In this document: piece after piece, positions 48,549-59,879 of the stretch | Layout of the letters: every line of letters begins with the position of its first letter | How positions within the stretch are numbered: the stretch's first letter is position 1 | DNA from: Tetracladium setigerum | Lineage: Eukaryota > Ascomycota > Leotiomycetes > Helotiales | Direction of reading: 5' to 3' | Length of the DNA stretch: 64,000 nucleotides | Assembly: GCA_031472005.1 (NCBI GenBank) | Contig: PZJY01000010.1 | Location: 1,240,001-1,304,000 of the forward strand | The notes under the pieces: model-generated | The model's input: the letters and a program-made list of their open reading frames with translations, nothing else | Told to the model about the DNA's origin: nothing | Database searches by the model: none | Translations under genes and position numbers: made by a program

Positions 48549-50654
48549 ATGGTAACCAAAATCACCACCCTTACTTCCCAATCCCCTCCTGCCCTCAAAC
48601 GTGCCTGGTGGAAGGAAGCCTCTGTCTACCAAATCTACCCTGCCTCCTTTCTTGACTCCAATAACGATGGCATGGGCGATATCCCGGTATCATCTCCAAA
48701 CTCGACTACATCAAAGCTCTCGGTGTTGATATCGTGTGGGTTTGCCCGGTGTATAAATCGCCTATGGTGGACAATGGCTATGACATTTCAGATTACAGGG
48801 CCATCCATAAGCCATTTGGCACAGTGGAAGATGTGGAGGAGTTGGTGAAGGGATGTCATGAGAGGGGGATGAAGTGTGTGATGGATTTGGTTGTTAACCA
48901 TTCTAGTGATCAGGTAAGTCTTTTTGTTGTATTTCCCTATCTCGAGCAAGGAGAGTGCTTAACCGTTGTGAATATAGCATGAATGGTTCAAGGCATCGAA
49001 GAGTTCGAAGGAGTCGGAGTATAGGGATTTCTATATTTGGAAGAAGCCAAAGTATGATGCGGATGGAAAACGTCAGCCACCCAATAATTGGGCAGCTGTT
49101 TGGGGTGGTAAGATACTCGTTTCCAGTATTTGAGAGAAAAGACTAATTTCGAACCCAGGAAGCGCTTGGGAGTATGATGAGGCATCGGATGAATATTATC
49201 TGCACCTCTTTGCCCCTGAGCAGCCAGATCTGAACTGGGAAAATCCAAAAGTCAGAGCTGCGGTCCATGACATTATTAGATTCTGGCTTGACAAAGGAGT
49301 TGATGGTTTTAGGTGAGTCGCCAAAAGTATTTCTGTGAGATTGACTTGCTGACTACTTTATAGATGTGATGTGATCAATTTCATCAGCAAGGTCCCAGGT
49401 CTCCCTGATGCACCAATTACTCAACCAGGGGAGGAATTCCAATCTGGCAGCAAGTACTTTGCTTGTGGTCCTAGGCTACACGAGTTCCTTCTGGAGATCG
49501 GAAAGATCCTCAAACAGTACAACGCCTTCTCAGTCGGAGAGATGCCGTGTGTTGATGATCCCAAAGAAATCTTGAAGGCCGTTGGGTTTGATCGCGGAGA
49601 GCTCAACATGATCTTCCATTTTGAAATGTAGGGATCGTTCTCCTACCAATCTATCGCAAGCACTGCTGACAAGGCTATCAAACAGTGTAGAGATGGACAC
49701 AGGGTCAACAGGCAAGTTCTCCCCCAAGAAATGGGAACTTTCCACCCTTAAATCCATCGTCAACAAATGGGAAACGTTCATGCTCGAAAACGATGGTTGG
49801 AACGCTCTCTATCTTGAAAATCACGATCAATCCAGAACAGTATCAAGATTTGGCTCAGACCTCCCTGAATTCCGTCAGGCGAGCTCGAAAATGTTTGCGA
49901 CATTTTTGCTGCTTCAGAGTGGTACGCCGTATATTTATCAGGGACAGGAGATTGGTATGATCAATATTCCAATCGAGAGAGACATTGAGGAGTATCGAGA
50001 TATTGAGACGCTGAACGCGTGGAAACAGTAAGTTTGTCTGGATTTCTTTCCCGACGAAAATTCCTAATTGAAATTTCAGAATGATGGAGAGGTATCCAAA
50101 TGACAAGGAACTACATCGTATCACCAAGGAGGAGATTCAAAAGAAATCCCGTGATAATGCGAGAACTCCAATGCAGGTCAGTTTTTTTTTTTTTTGCTCA
50201 AAATTCTTTGAAGTTAGTTCTCACAAGTACGTAGTGGAATACATCCGCACACGCCGGTTTCTCAACAGCCACCCCTTGGCAACGCGAAAACGAATCCTAC
50301 ACCACCATAAACGCCGAATCCCAAGTCGGAATTCCAGGCAGCGTCTTCGAATACTGGGCCTCGATCCTCAAACTCCGCAAAACTCACATCGACGTCTTCG
50401 TCTATGGATCCTTCAAACTGATCGATGACGGCCATCAAGATGTTTTCGCTTACCTGCGAACTTTTGAAAAGGAAACGGCTCTTGTGGTTTGCAATTTCAA
50501 GAAGGAGGCCGTGATTTGGGATTTACCAAAGGACTTGAGTTGGAGGGATGGAGAGGCTTTGGTGGGGAATTATGACTATGAGGGGAAAATCGTTTTGGAC
50601 GGCGGGAAGGTCGAGTTGAGACCTTTTGAAGCCTTTGTTGCTTATGTGAAGTAG
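48549..50654 (+). CDS. Intracellular GH13 alpha-glucosidase, probably oligo-1,6-glucosidase (isomaltase) type
   Basis: Seven exons: 48549-48913, 48978-49107, 49159-49312, 49364-49627, 49686-50027, 50080-50176 and 50235-50654. Restoring one G near 48686 gives 590 aa, matching yeast maltase/isomaltase in size. No signal peptide is present, so the enzyme is cytosolic. The start shows VYQIYPASFLDSNNDGMGD. Catalytic residues are Asp219 (DGFRCDV), Glu276 (SVGEMP) and Asp352 (ENHDQ). The residue after the nucleophile is Val, as in yeast isomaltase (maltase has Thr), which argues for alpha-1,6 cleavage. Introns are 50-64 nt. The last one has a long T-run after a GTCAGT donor. The frame break lies at GDIP: the expected GIISKLDYIKALGVDIVWV is in the next frame. 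No sugar transporter is adjacent. Confidence 0.9.
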
Positions 50655-51161
50655 ATTCGTCAAACGTCTCAATGTTCTGGGATTAACATGAGCGTGGGGA
50701 AAAAAAAAGGAGGTTGCTAAATATCAATTACGGAATTGTTTAAAAGAGGTGTTTGTGAATCCAATCTACGTCTCCGTAATCTAACATCTCATGAGTGGCA
50801 ATATTTTCAAAGTTATATCAATTCTAAATTGGGCTGGAAAGGACCATCATCAAGCCCTAAATTTGGTTTGATAAGATGGATATCAAGATTTTCGAGTTTG
50901 ACCTATCACCAGGATCATTAATTAACTTTCAAGGGGGACAACCCTCGCATGCACGTGCATAATGAGGCTCAAAAAAACAGCCGCGTGCCGCCGCTACAGC
51001 ACACGCACAGCGGCTCTTTAGCGTCTTGATTACCCCAGACTAACTTTTTCAGTTGCGGATCTTGCACGCCCAGTGCATGCAACCTCACCTCAATAAATGC
51101 CCCATGTCCTACGTATCTCAACAAACCGCCTGCAACCTATTGCTCTTACACAACATATAAA
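50655..51161. other. Intergenic: GH13 3' flank and Nudix promoter
   Basis: 500 bases without a gene. Confidence 0.5.
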
Positions 51162-52559
51162 ATGCCGTCCACTGCCACCCTAGAACCCGAATCCAAATCT
51201 CTCATCGATTCGCTCCGCCAGACTTTACTCGATTTGCATCATAATCCGTATCCGCACATCGATAATCCTCCCAGCTGCAAGAAACGAGCCTCGGTTTCTT
51301 TGGTGGTGAGGATACGGCCTACCTACCACCACTGGCCCAGCACAACAGAGACACCCGCTGTACAAGATCCACAGGTTGCTTCATCTGCGACCGAACAACT
51401 CGAAAGATTTTTCGCTCAAGATTGGGTTCGCAATGGGGATGCCGAGGTGGTATTTATAAAACGCGCTGCGAGACAAGGTGATAGATGGACGAGCCATGTA
51501 GCGCTGCCTGGTGGTAAACGAGATCCAGAAGACGCAGATGATAAAGCTGTTGCTGTGAGGGAGACTGTTGAGGAGATTGGATTGGATTTGAATTCTCCTG
51601 ATGCGTTGTTCGTGGGGAATTTGCCTCAGAGGGTTGTTAGTACTTCTTGGGGGAAGGTTCCGTATGCTACCTATCCACCACATAATTCATTATTCTATTG
51701 TTGGGAGAAAGTGTCCTAATGCGTGGGTTTTCTTTTTAGAATCATGGTACTCTGCCCTTTTGTATTTCTATGGACAAAACCAGATATGCCACCCTTGAAA
51801 CTACAACCAACTGAAGTCGCCTCAACGCACTGGGTTCCTCTTAGAGTGTTGCTCTCGCCTTCTGTCCGGACTTACGAGTACGTCGATGTATCTGATCGTT
51901 TCGCTCGACAAGGAGGGCCGGTAATAAGAGCCGCAATTCGTTCCGTCCTCGGCAAAATGCGATTTTCAGCTATTAGATTAATACCCTCAGAATCTCTGTA
52001 TTGCAGCTCAACAGACGAGTTCTTTGCGCCTCCTGAAGCTTCAGCAATATCATCTTCCCAATTGCCTTTAGCCCAGAAACTTTATAGTTGGTATCTAGGC
52101 GACCACGCTGGATCGGCAGATAGAGGTCGACCGCTCTTATTATGGGGCTTAACACTCGGCATGCTCGCTGATTTCCTCGATCAGTTACCCCCGAATAACG
52201 CTGTGAAACTTTGGTCGTACCCTACATTCACGTCTCCCGATGTCCGCTTCATCATCAATATTCTTACATACACGCTTAAAAAACGAAATGAAGCAAGATT
52301 GAAGAACCATGGGAGACAGAATACAGCCATGGACGCCGACACGCAAGCTCTTGCTGCTGCGACGCCACCTCTATCCGAAGAGAAATCCGAAGAGAAACTG
52401 GATAATCCATGGTTCATTGGTGGGTTGAGCGGTGGCATGAAGGGGAAGAACTCGAGTAAGTCTTATGCGGTAGGTGTAATGTTGGAGGGGTATTACGATT
52501 TGGCAAGGAGGGGATTTGGATCGCTGCTGTTGCGAGATTGGCAGGCAGTCTCGCACTGA
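51162..52559 (+). CDS. Nudix hydrolase (CoA-pyrophosphatase-like subgroup)
   Basis: Exons are 51162-51661 and 51740-52559, giving 439 aa. The 78-nt intron (GTATGC, CCTAATG branch site, TTTTTAG) must be removed, otherwise a stop follows at WEKVS; splicing gives SWGKVPIMVLCPFVFLWT. The Nudix box lies at about residues 117-141: PGGKRDPED, then RETVEEIGL, with the metal-binding Glu residues present. The spacing between GG and RE is two residues longer than the textbook box, as in the CoA/NADH diphosphatase subgroup. The second half (WVPLRVLLSP, then a long C-terminal part with LLLWGLTLGMLADFLDQLP) is typical of larger fungal members. It should cleave a nucleoside-diphosphate-linked substrate; which one is unknown. 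The C-terminus VSH is not a peroxisomal PTS1. Confidence 0.85.
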
Positions 52560-55374
52560 TTGCGTTTATCGTTCGCAAATATTTGCAGAGAAAGGGTCCA
52601 TAGGGCCCAGAGAGATTATGTGTGAGTGAGAGAGAGAGAGACATTACATGGGTGCAAGTGTATGCAAGATTTCTTTCCCTGCGCATGCGCAAGGCAGAAA
52701 GAAAGTTTGGAAATCGTCGATTTTTTGATGGGCTTCGGTTCACGAGGTTGATTTTCCCTGTTAAAGACAATCGCATAGTTTGTGCCATGGCCTATGAGAC
52801 ATACACACGCGCGTGCGCGCTAGTCTATCGTTCTATGTCAAATGACTAGAAATTCATGTCGTGTTACGCTGTTTTGTCTGCAGGAGGCGAGATGAGTGTT
52901 GTAAGTCCTCAAGTGCAAGGCTTTTTCATGCGCGCTCTATCACACTTCTGCAACTGTTGGGATGGATAGTATTATCCGAAGCAGCTTTGACAAGGTATGG
53001 CCCGAGGCCCTCCCCCTTCTGCAAGTCCGGCAGTAGTGATTTTTGGAAAAATGTGTTGTATTATGATTGGGCAGGATGGTTGGTTGGTACCGTACAATGC
53101 ACATAATTGAGCCTTGCGGAGTCGTGTTTTTGAAAAAAGCCGTTGTCCAAAAAAATAATCAAGTTGATCTGCTGCACCTGCCCTGAAGCTGACTGCAGAA
53201 CTGTTGGGATATATTTTGAGGGGTGCAGGCTACTTGCATTGCGTCGACGAGTCGTGCTTGACCCGCGCTCCTGCTAACCAAGGATATTTTTTGCGGCATT
53301 TACGGCCGATGAGGAAGACTCTTGATTTTAGAAATCCGCAAGCTTCCCATTGAGAAGAATGTGGCAAATCAGTGTTTGGGAGATTATCTCGAGAAAAAAA
53401 AAAAAAAAAGGGGAGGAGGAAATGTTCTAGCCGGATGAAACATCATACAGATTGCAAGTGTTGGTCTTTTTCGTTTACCCCAGTTCTCGATAGGGGACAA
53501 CAATGGGAAATCCTGGACGGTCTGCTGCATATGACGATCATGAATCTATAGTTGATCAGACGCTGTCATATTACAGTTGCGATAAACTTGCTACTCGGTC
53601 TTTCTGTAGTTAGATACCTATCATGCGTTGACTGGTGGCGTGGACATGGGAAAAGTGAGGCGAACGAAGATCACGTGCGATTTGAGGAGGCTCTGCAGGC
53701 CCAAATCAATATGTCGGTCTAGTGAAGGGTGTGTTGACTCCGAACCAATGCAACGCGAGAGAATACTTCTTAGACATTAATTAAAGCATAAAAGTGGTTA
53801 ATCTAGAAGGGGTAGCGCACATGAACTGGTCGGTCATCCAAGTGGTGCATCCCTTACATATGCATGAAGCTGCCGTCCGGCCATGGCTTTCTTTCACTAT
53901 TCCGTCTCCAATTGGTAAGATTACCTAGGTACGGAGGTACTTATAGATGCCGCCTACTCTGTAGGACAAATGTCCAGCACCATCTTCGATCCGCCTAATT
54001 CCCAGTCTTTTGTCACCGTTCACATACATTTCCCCCAAACTATGTCTCATTTTCCCTTCCACCAGGCAGCATACTTATCCCAGTGGGTATTGTTTTCGGA
54101 TATAGACTTATTTACGCGATGAGTTCTAGATCTGACAACGCGGGAAAGGGCAGCAGCAGAAGTAGTGGATTGGGTGATTTGAGTTTCACGCAAGCCTTAT
54201 CGCCTGTGACATTCCACGCATGACATGTTGATGCGCTCTTCCGCTTTACAAAAAATAACTGGACCGGGGTCTCTCCGACAGTTAATTGAGTATTAATCAT
54301 GTTCCTCCATCGGATTCGATCTCTTACGTTGTGCTGACCCCCATATTCGCCCGATTTGCTTGTCATCGAAGGATTGACTTTGAGATACGGTACCGCTCTG
54401 ATGGGTTTGTTTTTACATCCTTTTGTGTTACAGGCAACTCCAGACGCAAAAATTCAAAAAAAAAACTAGTGCACCAAAGCTAGGTAGCCGTAGGTGGTTC
54501 TCATTCGGGATCGTGGCTAAGGAAGAAGCTACTCGGGCGTTACTGGGAAGAGTTCTGATATCTTGAAAGTCCGAACTACCAACATGGCTGGCATGAGCAA
54601 TATTCATCGTCGTCGCAATTAGTGCTTGCATTATTCGTCACCGGTGGGCACCTTGGGTAGATATCTCACGTGTGATATATATCTATGTAGGTAGTTTTAG
54701 CCCTTCAATTTGAGCACTACAATTTCCTTGGATGGCAGTGCAGCGTTCAATCAAAGTTTAGAATCACGTGGTATAATAATCACGTGGTACTTAACCAAGA
54801 GTGCGATGGGTAGCAAATAGAATATGGGGATATGGGGGACCTAAAGTGTTCTACAAAGGGTGTGCATTTGCTTAACCGCATATTACGTCTTTCCTTCACT
54901 CACCGACAATACGGCTGATTATTCCTATCTGGGTTCGAGTGCAGGAGATGCAGCTTGCCGCAGCCCACGAAAGGGTCATTGCATCCTTGCTCTTTGACCC
55001 TTGAATATTCTCCATACAGTAACCCTAAGGCCCTGTTCCCACGCCTCCTTGGCCTGAATCAGGTTCCGACCTAAGCATCGTATCGCATTTCTTGATTTGG
55101 ATCCCCACGCTTTCAACTCTCTTGCAGAAGAAAACAACATGTACTGTACAACGACCACCTCCTGTTCCTGTGGAGGAATATTCGACTCTCAAGTCCACAT
55201 ATAAAGTCGTTTCCCGCGTGGCCATTGAAAAAAAAAAACACGTTCATCATTATCATCCGTCTCTATCCTTCAGTATTACGCCTTGAAACTAAGGTATCAC
55301 TTTTGTGCCTTTACATACAAAGGTACATAACACCAAAAACATACTGCATTGGCTTCAACTCAACGCCTCTCGTC
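52560..55374. other. Gene-free stretch
   Basis: 2.8 kb with only short frames of random appearance. Poly-A (about 53395-53409) and short GA runs occur. Confidence 0.45.
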
Positions 55375-56195
55375 ATGACTGGTACTTCGCAAGAGACTCC
55401 AATGGGCCAGAGAGTTACTGGGGAAAGGTGTGTTCGTCCCCTAATATCACTCAACTGGACTTTTTCTCATTGAAAAACAGGTCCATCCCCAACCACACCA
55501 CCTCCTTCGCTTCGAACACTTCAACACTCCTACTGTCTTCCATTCCGTCGGAAGCCATGGTCATGCCTGCTGAGTTGACAGGTTTGCACCTGTACCCTCA
55601 TAATTCAGGCTCAGTCTACCCAGTCTTGTTGGTCGAGGAGTCTTCAACTCTCGTAGATCCGTACGAACCCGCCTTAGCACATCCTCACATGGCCCCTGAT
55701 CAGGACGAGGAGACATCCTCCACTGATCGTCCTCCATCATACCTCCTCAATGCCCCCCACAATATCGCTACTGCCCTCGGACACCTTGATCTCTCTCTTT
55801 CCAACACTATTGCCGACTACAGTCGTGCGTATGCACAGCCAAGCCTCCCCGTCACCACACCACCCTCACATCCTACTGCACATGTCAACACCCTCTCACC
55901 TCCCGACCATCAATCCTTCTCTCAGAGTTTCATGACCGACTACAATACTGTTGGACACAGCTCATCGACATGGTATAACCACAACATCCTTCTCAACAAC
56001 CCCACCTCCAACGCCTCTCCAACTTCCACCCAACCATCCTCATCCCCACCCACTACCACGACCTACCCAAACTACCTCAACACAACCCATCCCCAACTTA
56101 GCTCATGGGTATACCAAACATCCAATCACACTCTCTCATTCCCGGAGTGGTCTTTGAATAAGTACAGCAATTGGGATGTGTGGGCCGCGATGTGA
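55375..56195 (+). CDS. Hypothetical Ser/Thr/Pro/His-rich protein
   Basis: Two exons, 55375-55427 and 55481-56195, give 255 aa beginning MTGTSQETPMGQRV. The 53-nt intron has GTGTGT, a CCTAAT branch site and CAG. An unspliced frame from 55305 is also open, but it reads through the intron and has an unlikely N-terminus. No domain, signal peptide or membrane segment is visible. The composition (Ser, Thr, Pro, His, Asn) and the end SWVYQTSNHTLSFPEW suggest a disordered protein, for example a small nuclear or cytosolic factor, but no function can be claimed. Confidence 0.45.
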
Positions 56196-57329
56196 CTATG
56201 CAGGTCGCTTTGGAAGATGATGGGTAGATGCCAGATCTTCCCGACCTTCTTCGAAAGCGCCTGCCTACTGGAGATGAATTCCAGCTCTGGTCTACGTCGA
56301 CTGGAAAGACTTTTGTGTGTTCAATTTTACACTCAACAGACACATGTATCAACACTTGTCTGGCATAGTAAGTATCCCCCCCCCTCCACCTTATCACGGT
56401 CTAAACCAGCATCGCGAAGAGAAAACATACAAATGATTTCGAACAGGTAGATTGAACAGAGTCGAGCACTAAAGACACCGAAAACAAGCGAATACGAATA
56501 GAGCAAATCAAAAAGACCGTTTCTTTCTGTTCTTCTCTTTTCTTTTCTTTTCTTCCTTCTATCTCTCTCTTTCTCTTGGGTAACTTGGTAAACAAAAAAT
56601 GAAGTGACGATACGGATTAGGATAGGAAAAGCGAAAATTCTGAAGGACGAAGTAATGATTGATCAGGTACATTTCAAAAGCTGGGTGGTCGAAAAGAACA
56701 AACTGATAACAGGAAGGATAGACAAAGGGGATAGAGAAAAGGAGACAGAAAAGCACTTTACTATTGCGTTCAAATTTCTTTCGAGGATTTAACTTACTTT
56801 TACTCTGCACCCCCGGTCACTTCACTACCACAAACACCTCAGAAGAGACCGCACCACCTTTTTGGTACATATATAAATTTTCTTTTGACACCAAAAGACA
56901 GATGCTTTCTATGTGCGATGAAAAAAATAAAGACACTAGGTCATGGTGTACCCTAACTAGCCATGATTGTACCGACCGAAATCGCCGCTCGGCTCGTTCT
57001 CATTCCTGCTCAACTCGCTTCGCTTATTCAAGGAAAACAAACAAAAACGAACACTCTCACACTTCCTCCTTCTCAACGCAAGCACTCGAGACACGAAGTC
57101 ATTAACCTGGCTTGATCTCGTAAATAAATCAAAAAGAAGACTGGTAGCTATTGCCGACCGTCCTGAGAAAACACAAAGACAAAACCAAAAAAAAACGCCG
57201 ATACCCAATGCGCCAAGCCAATCTCTTTCTGTGTGTGATTTCATATCCGAAATCGATGCCATATCTCTGGCCTGCCATATGTCACAAATCCACTCACTTG
57301 TCTACCTACCTACCTACTCGCTTGCTCAA
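56196..57329. other. Convergent 3' flanks of the hypothetical and LysM genes
   Basis: Pyrimidine and TTTTC-rich tracts; no gene is seen. Confidence 0.45.
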
Positions 57330-59545
57330 TCAATCACTCTTTCCACTCTTCCTCCCTCTCGCCACACCCTCCAAATCGCCTCTTCCACTCCCACTCCCGC
57401 TCGCAGCCGTGATAGAGCTATTTACTTTCTTCGCCGGACTCAACTCCCACCTTCCATCATCACTCCCCCCACCATCCAACAGCTCAATCAAATCAACCTC
57501 CTCTCTCGCCCTCCCGCCGGCCTTCGGCGTCCCAGGTGTCCCAAGTCTTCGAATCCACCCCTCCACCGCAGCAGCCGCATTCTCAAGTCCCAACCCATTC
57601 GGTCCCAACAGCGGCGTCGACACACCCGGTGTGCCACCCCCCTCTGAAATACTAGGCATTACTTCATCCGTGAATCCAAAATGCGCCGTTTCGCCTCCTT
57701 GGATGGACGTGGATGGTAACCCGTCAATGGCGATTCCAGGCAAGTGCTTCTTCACCCAGCTGTTCATAGAGTCTTTGCCTGGTCCGGGCGTTCGCACGTT
57801 CTTGCCCAAGGTCCCAACGCCTCCGGGTCCGCTCATCCACGCATATCCATTTACGCTCTCACGACGAGGACGGCTTGCTTTGGCGTTTGTGGTTGTCATG
57901 GCTGGGGAGGGAAGTAACTCCCTGGAATACTTGTTACAGATGGTTGGATACCAAGTCCACCTGGTCGGCGGACGGGAGTGGTGCCACTTGGGATACGGTC
58001 GAGAATAGGGAATTCACCTGAGGCTCGCGGAGTGGAGGTTACTGAGGAGACGGTGAGGGATTGGCTCTTCCTCCTTCGAGGGGGGAAGTATCCAAGAGTT
58101 TTGCGTGGCATTCGTGCTATTTCGACCGGTTTCGAGTGAGGCGAGGAATCAAGGAGGACCCAGCGTACATGGACCCAGGGATTTTCTCCATCATCGGCTT
58201 GTGAACGTTCTGCAGACGTTTGGCTTGGAGAAGATGATAATTTCCCAGATGGCCACGTGCCAGTGCCATTTGATAGAGAAGGTGGTTCTTCAGTTCCCGG
58301 CGTGGGAGCAAGAAGATCAACTCCCTTATAATCCAGCGACGGCGCATCGCAAGGCCGTCCTTTGATCGCGCAAGCATCAATCGGTAGGACAACCGTTTTG
58401 CGTATCTGAATCGAATCATTTGGCCAGAAGCGATTCGCCTTTCTAAACACAGCCGGCTGGCAATTATACCTCAGCACCACGCCCGCTAGCGTATCGCTAG
58501 GCTGCACATGATGTATATAGACCATTGCATCACCCTCGTCGTCCTGTGAGCTCCCCGGCCGCGCTTCATCCATCGATGTCCTATGCTTGTAATTCCCATT
58601 CGTATCAACTGCACTCGCCGGCTCATCTCTCCCCTCCAAGACCCTCCTCATCTTCCTCCTCCTCACAGTCGCTTCCCGCTCTGCAACACTCCCCGCTCCT
58701 ATCCCACCGTCATTCACCCTCGGCAGACTCTCCGGTCCCCAACTCTTCCCTTCCCTTTACCCCCGACACCATCTCCTCCGTCCCACCAAGTACTGAATTC
58801 GCAAGTCCCTGCCACGAACTCCAACTCCCAATTCCCCACCCTCCCAAAATCCCCACAGGACTTCCCCTTCCCCCTTTCCCCGCCTCATTCCCCGCTCCAT
58901 TAACATCCGACGGCGGCGCCAACAGTCCGCCCACAGGTTTAATCCTCCCACCCTCACCACTCACAACTCTACTTGGATATCTCTGTGGAATGGGACTCAC
59001 GCCCCTACTACCCCCATCAACGCTCGTGCCACTCGTACTGACCAATTCCTGCTCCGTTCCAGACGTAGATATCAATCTTCTGTTGCGTGGTCTGATGCCG
59101 TCATCTCCACTAGCTTTCATCCCTCCTCCACCGGGCGCAGAAGAAGAAGCAGCACTACTACCCTCGGCGTCGAGGATCGCGAGGTCGGTTTCATGATGTC
59201 GTCGCCGCTGCTGCAGTCTTAAAGCTTTTGTATGCGGGCTGTCCGCTGTTGAGACTGAATAGCATCGAGATCGATATCGTGTTCGAAAGTTGGCCCTTCC
59301 TTTGCCTGGTAACCTCACTCACTGAACAGAGGATGGTACTCGAGACAATTCGTATGTTTGTAATTCAGGAGTGGCGCATGGTGGCTCGTTCGGGGATTTG
59401 ATGTGGTGAAGTGAGAAGGAATATGGAAGTGATTTGCTGAGGATGTGGTAGAAGGCTTAAGTGGTTTGTTGTGAGACAAATGATGGGATGGATTTGATGA
59501 TCTGTCTGGGGGAAACGGTGGCTTTCGAAGATGAGGGTACGTCAA
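57330..59545 (-). CDS. LysM-domain protein without signal peptide; frame breaks and uncertain 5' end
   Basis: Three consecutive frames on the minus strand carry one protein. At about 58760-59254: LQQRRRHHETDLAILDAEG, RGVSPIPQRYPSR, WSSWQGLANSVLG. At about 57905-58775: WGPESLPRVN, the LysM domain (YIHHVQPSDTLAGVVLRYNC, PAVFRKANRFWPND, TVVLPID), then PSVTSIPGSYFPP. At 57330-57900: ASRPRRESVNGYAW, GPGGVGTLGKNVR, AAAAVEGWIRRLG. This resembles a conserved fungal intracellular LysM family rather than secreted effectors, since no signal peptide is seen. One missing C in the run at 57904-57907 joins the last two frames. The first junction (58750-58775) needs one base removed or two added. A likely intron is at 59255-59322 (GTGAGT...TTCAG). 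Upstream of it a proline/serine-rich frame runs to 59545, but it has no ATG, so the true start is unknown. The function is unknown. Confidence 0.75.
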
Positions 59546-59879
59546 TCCCCATGCGGTCCGAACACCGCATCAACTGACAGGGAAGTTGAGAGCTGACCCT
59601 AATTTAAGCCTCACAAACCATAACTCAAGGCACATAATTTTAGACACCAAATGTGGGGTCGTGTTATGCAATAATAGAGGCAATAAGATTGAGTAAATTT
59701 TAAGGATGTTCCTTGCCGTCTTCAATAGAGTTGTTAATTATACAGGACCCCATATTCATCATAGCGATAGCTCCCATAGTCCCCATTTTTGTCACCACCT
59801 ATCATTTACGCCCCTGCAGCTAATAAGTGAATATATATACCCCAGCAGTCCATTCGCCCTAATCATAAAAATATTCTGT
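59546..59879. other. Intergenic: LysM promoter and FarA-type 3' flank
   Basis: 330 bases with no gene seen. Confidence 0.45.

Noticed and set aside
57151..58008. 285-codon plus-strand open frame
   Set aside because: Antisense to the C-terminal part of the LysM gene, whose conserved motifs lie on the minus strand.
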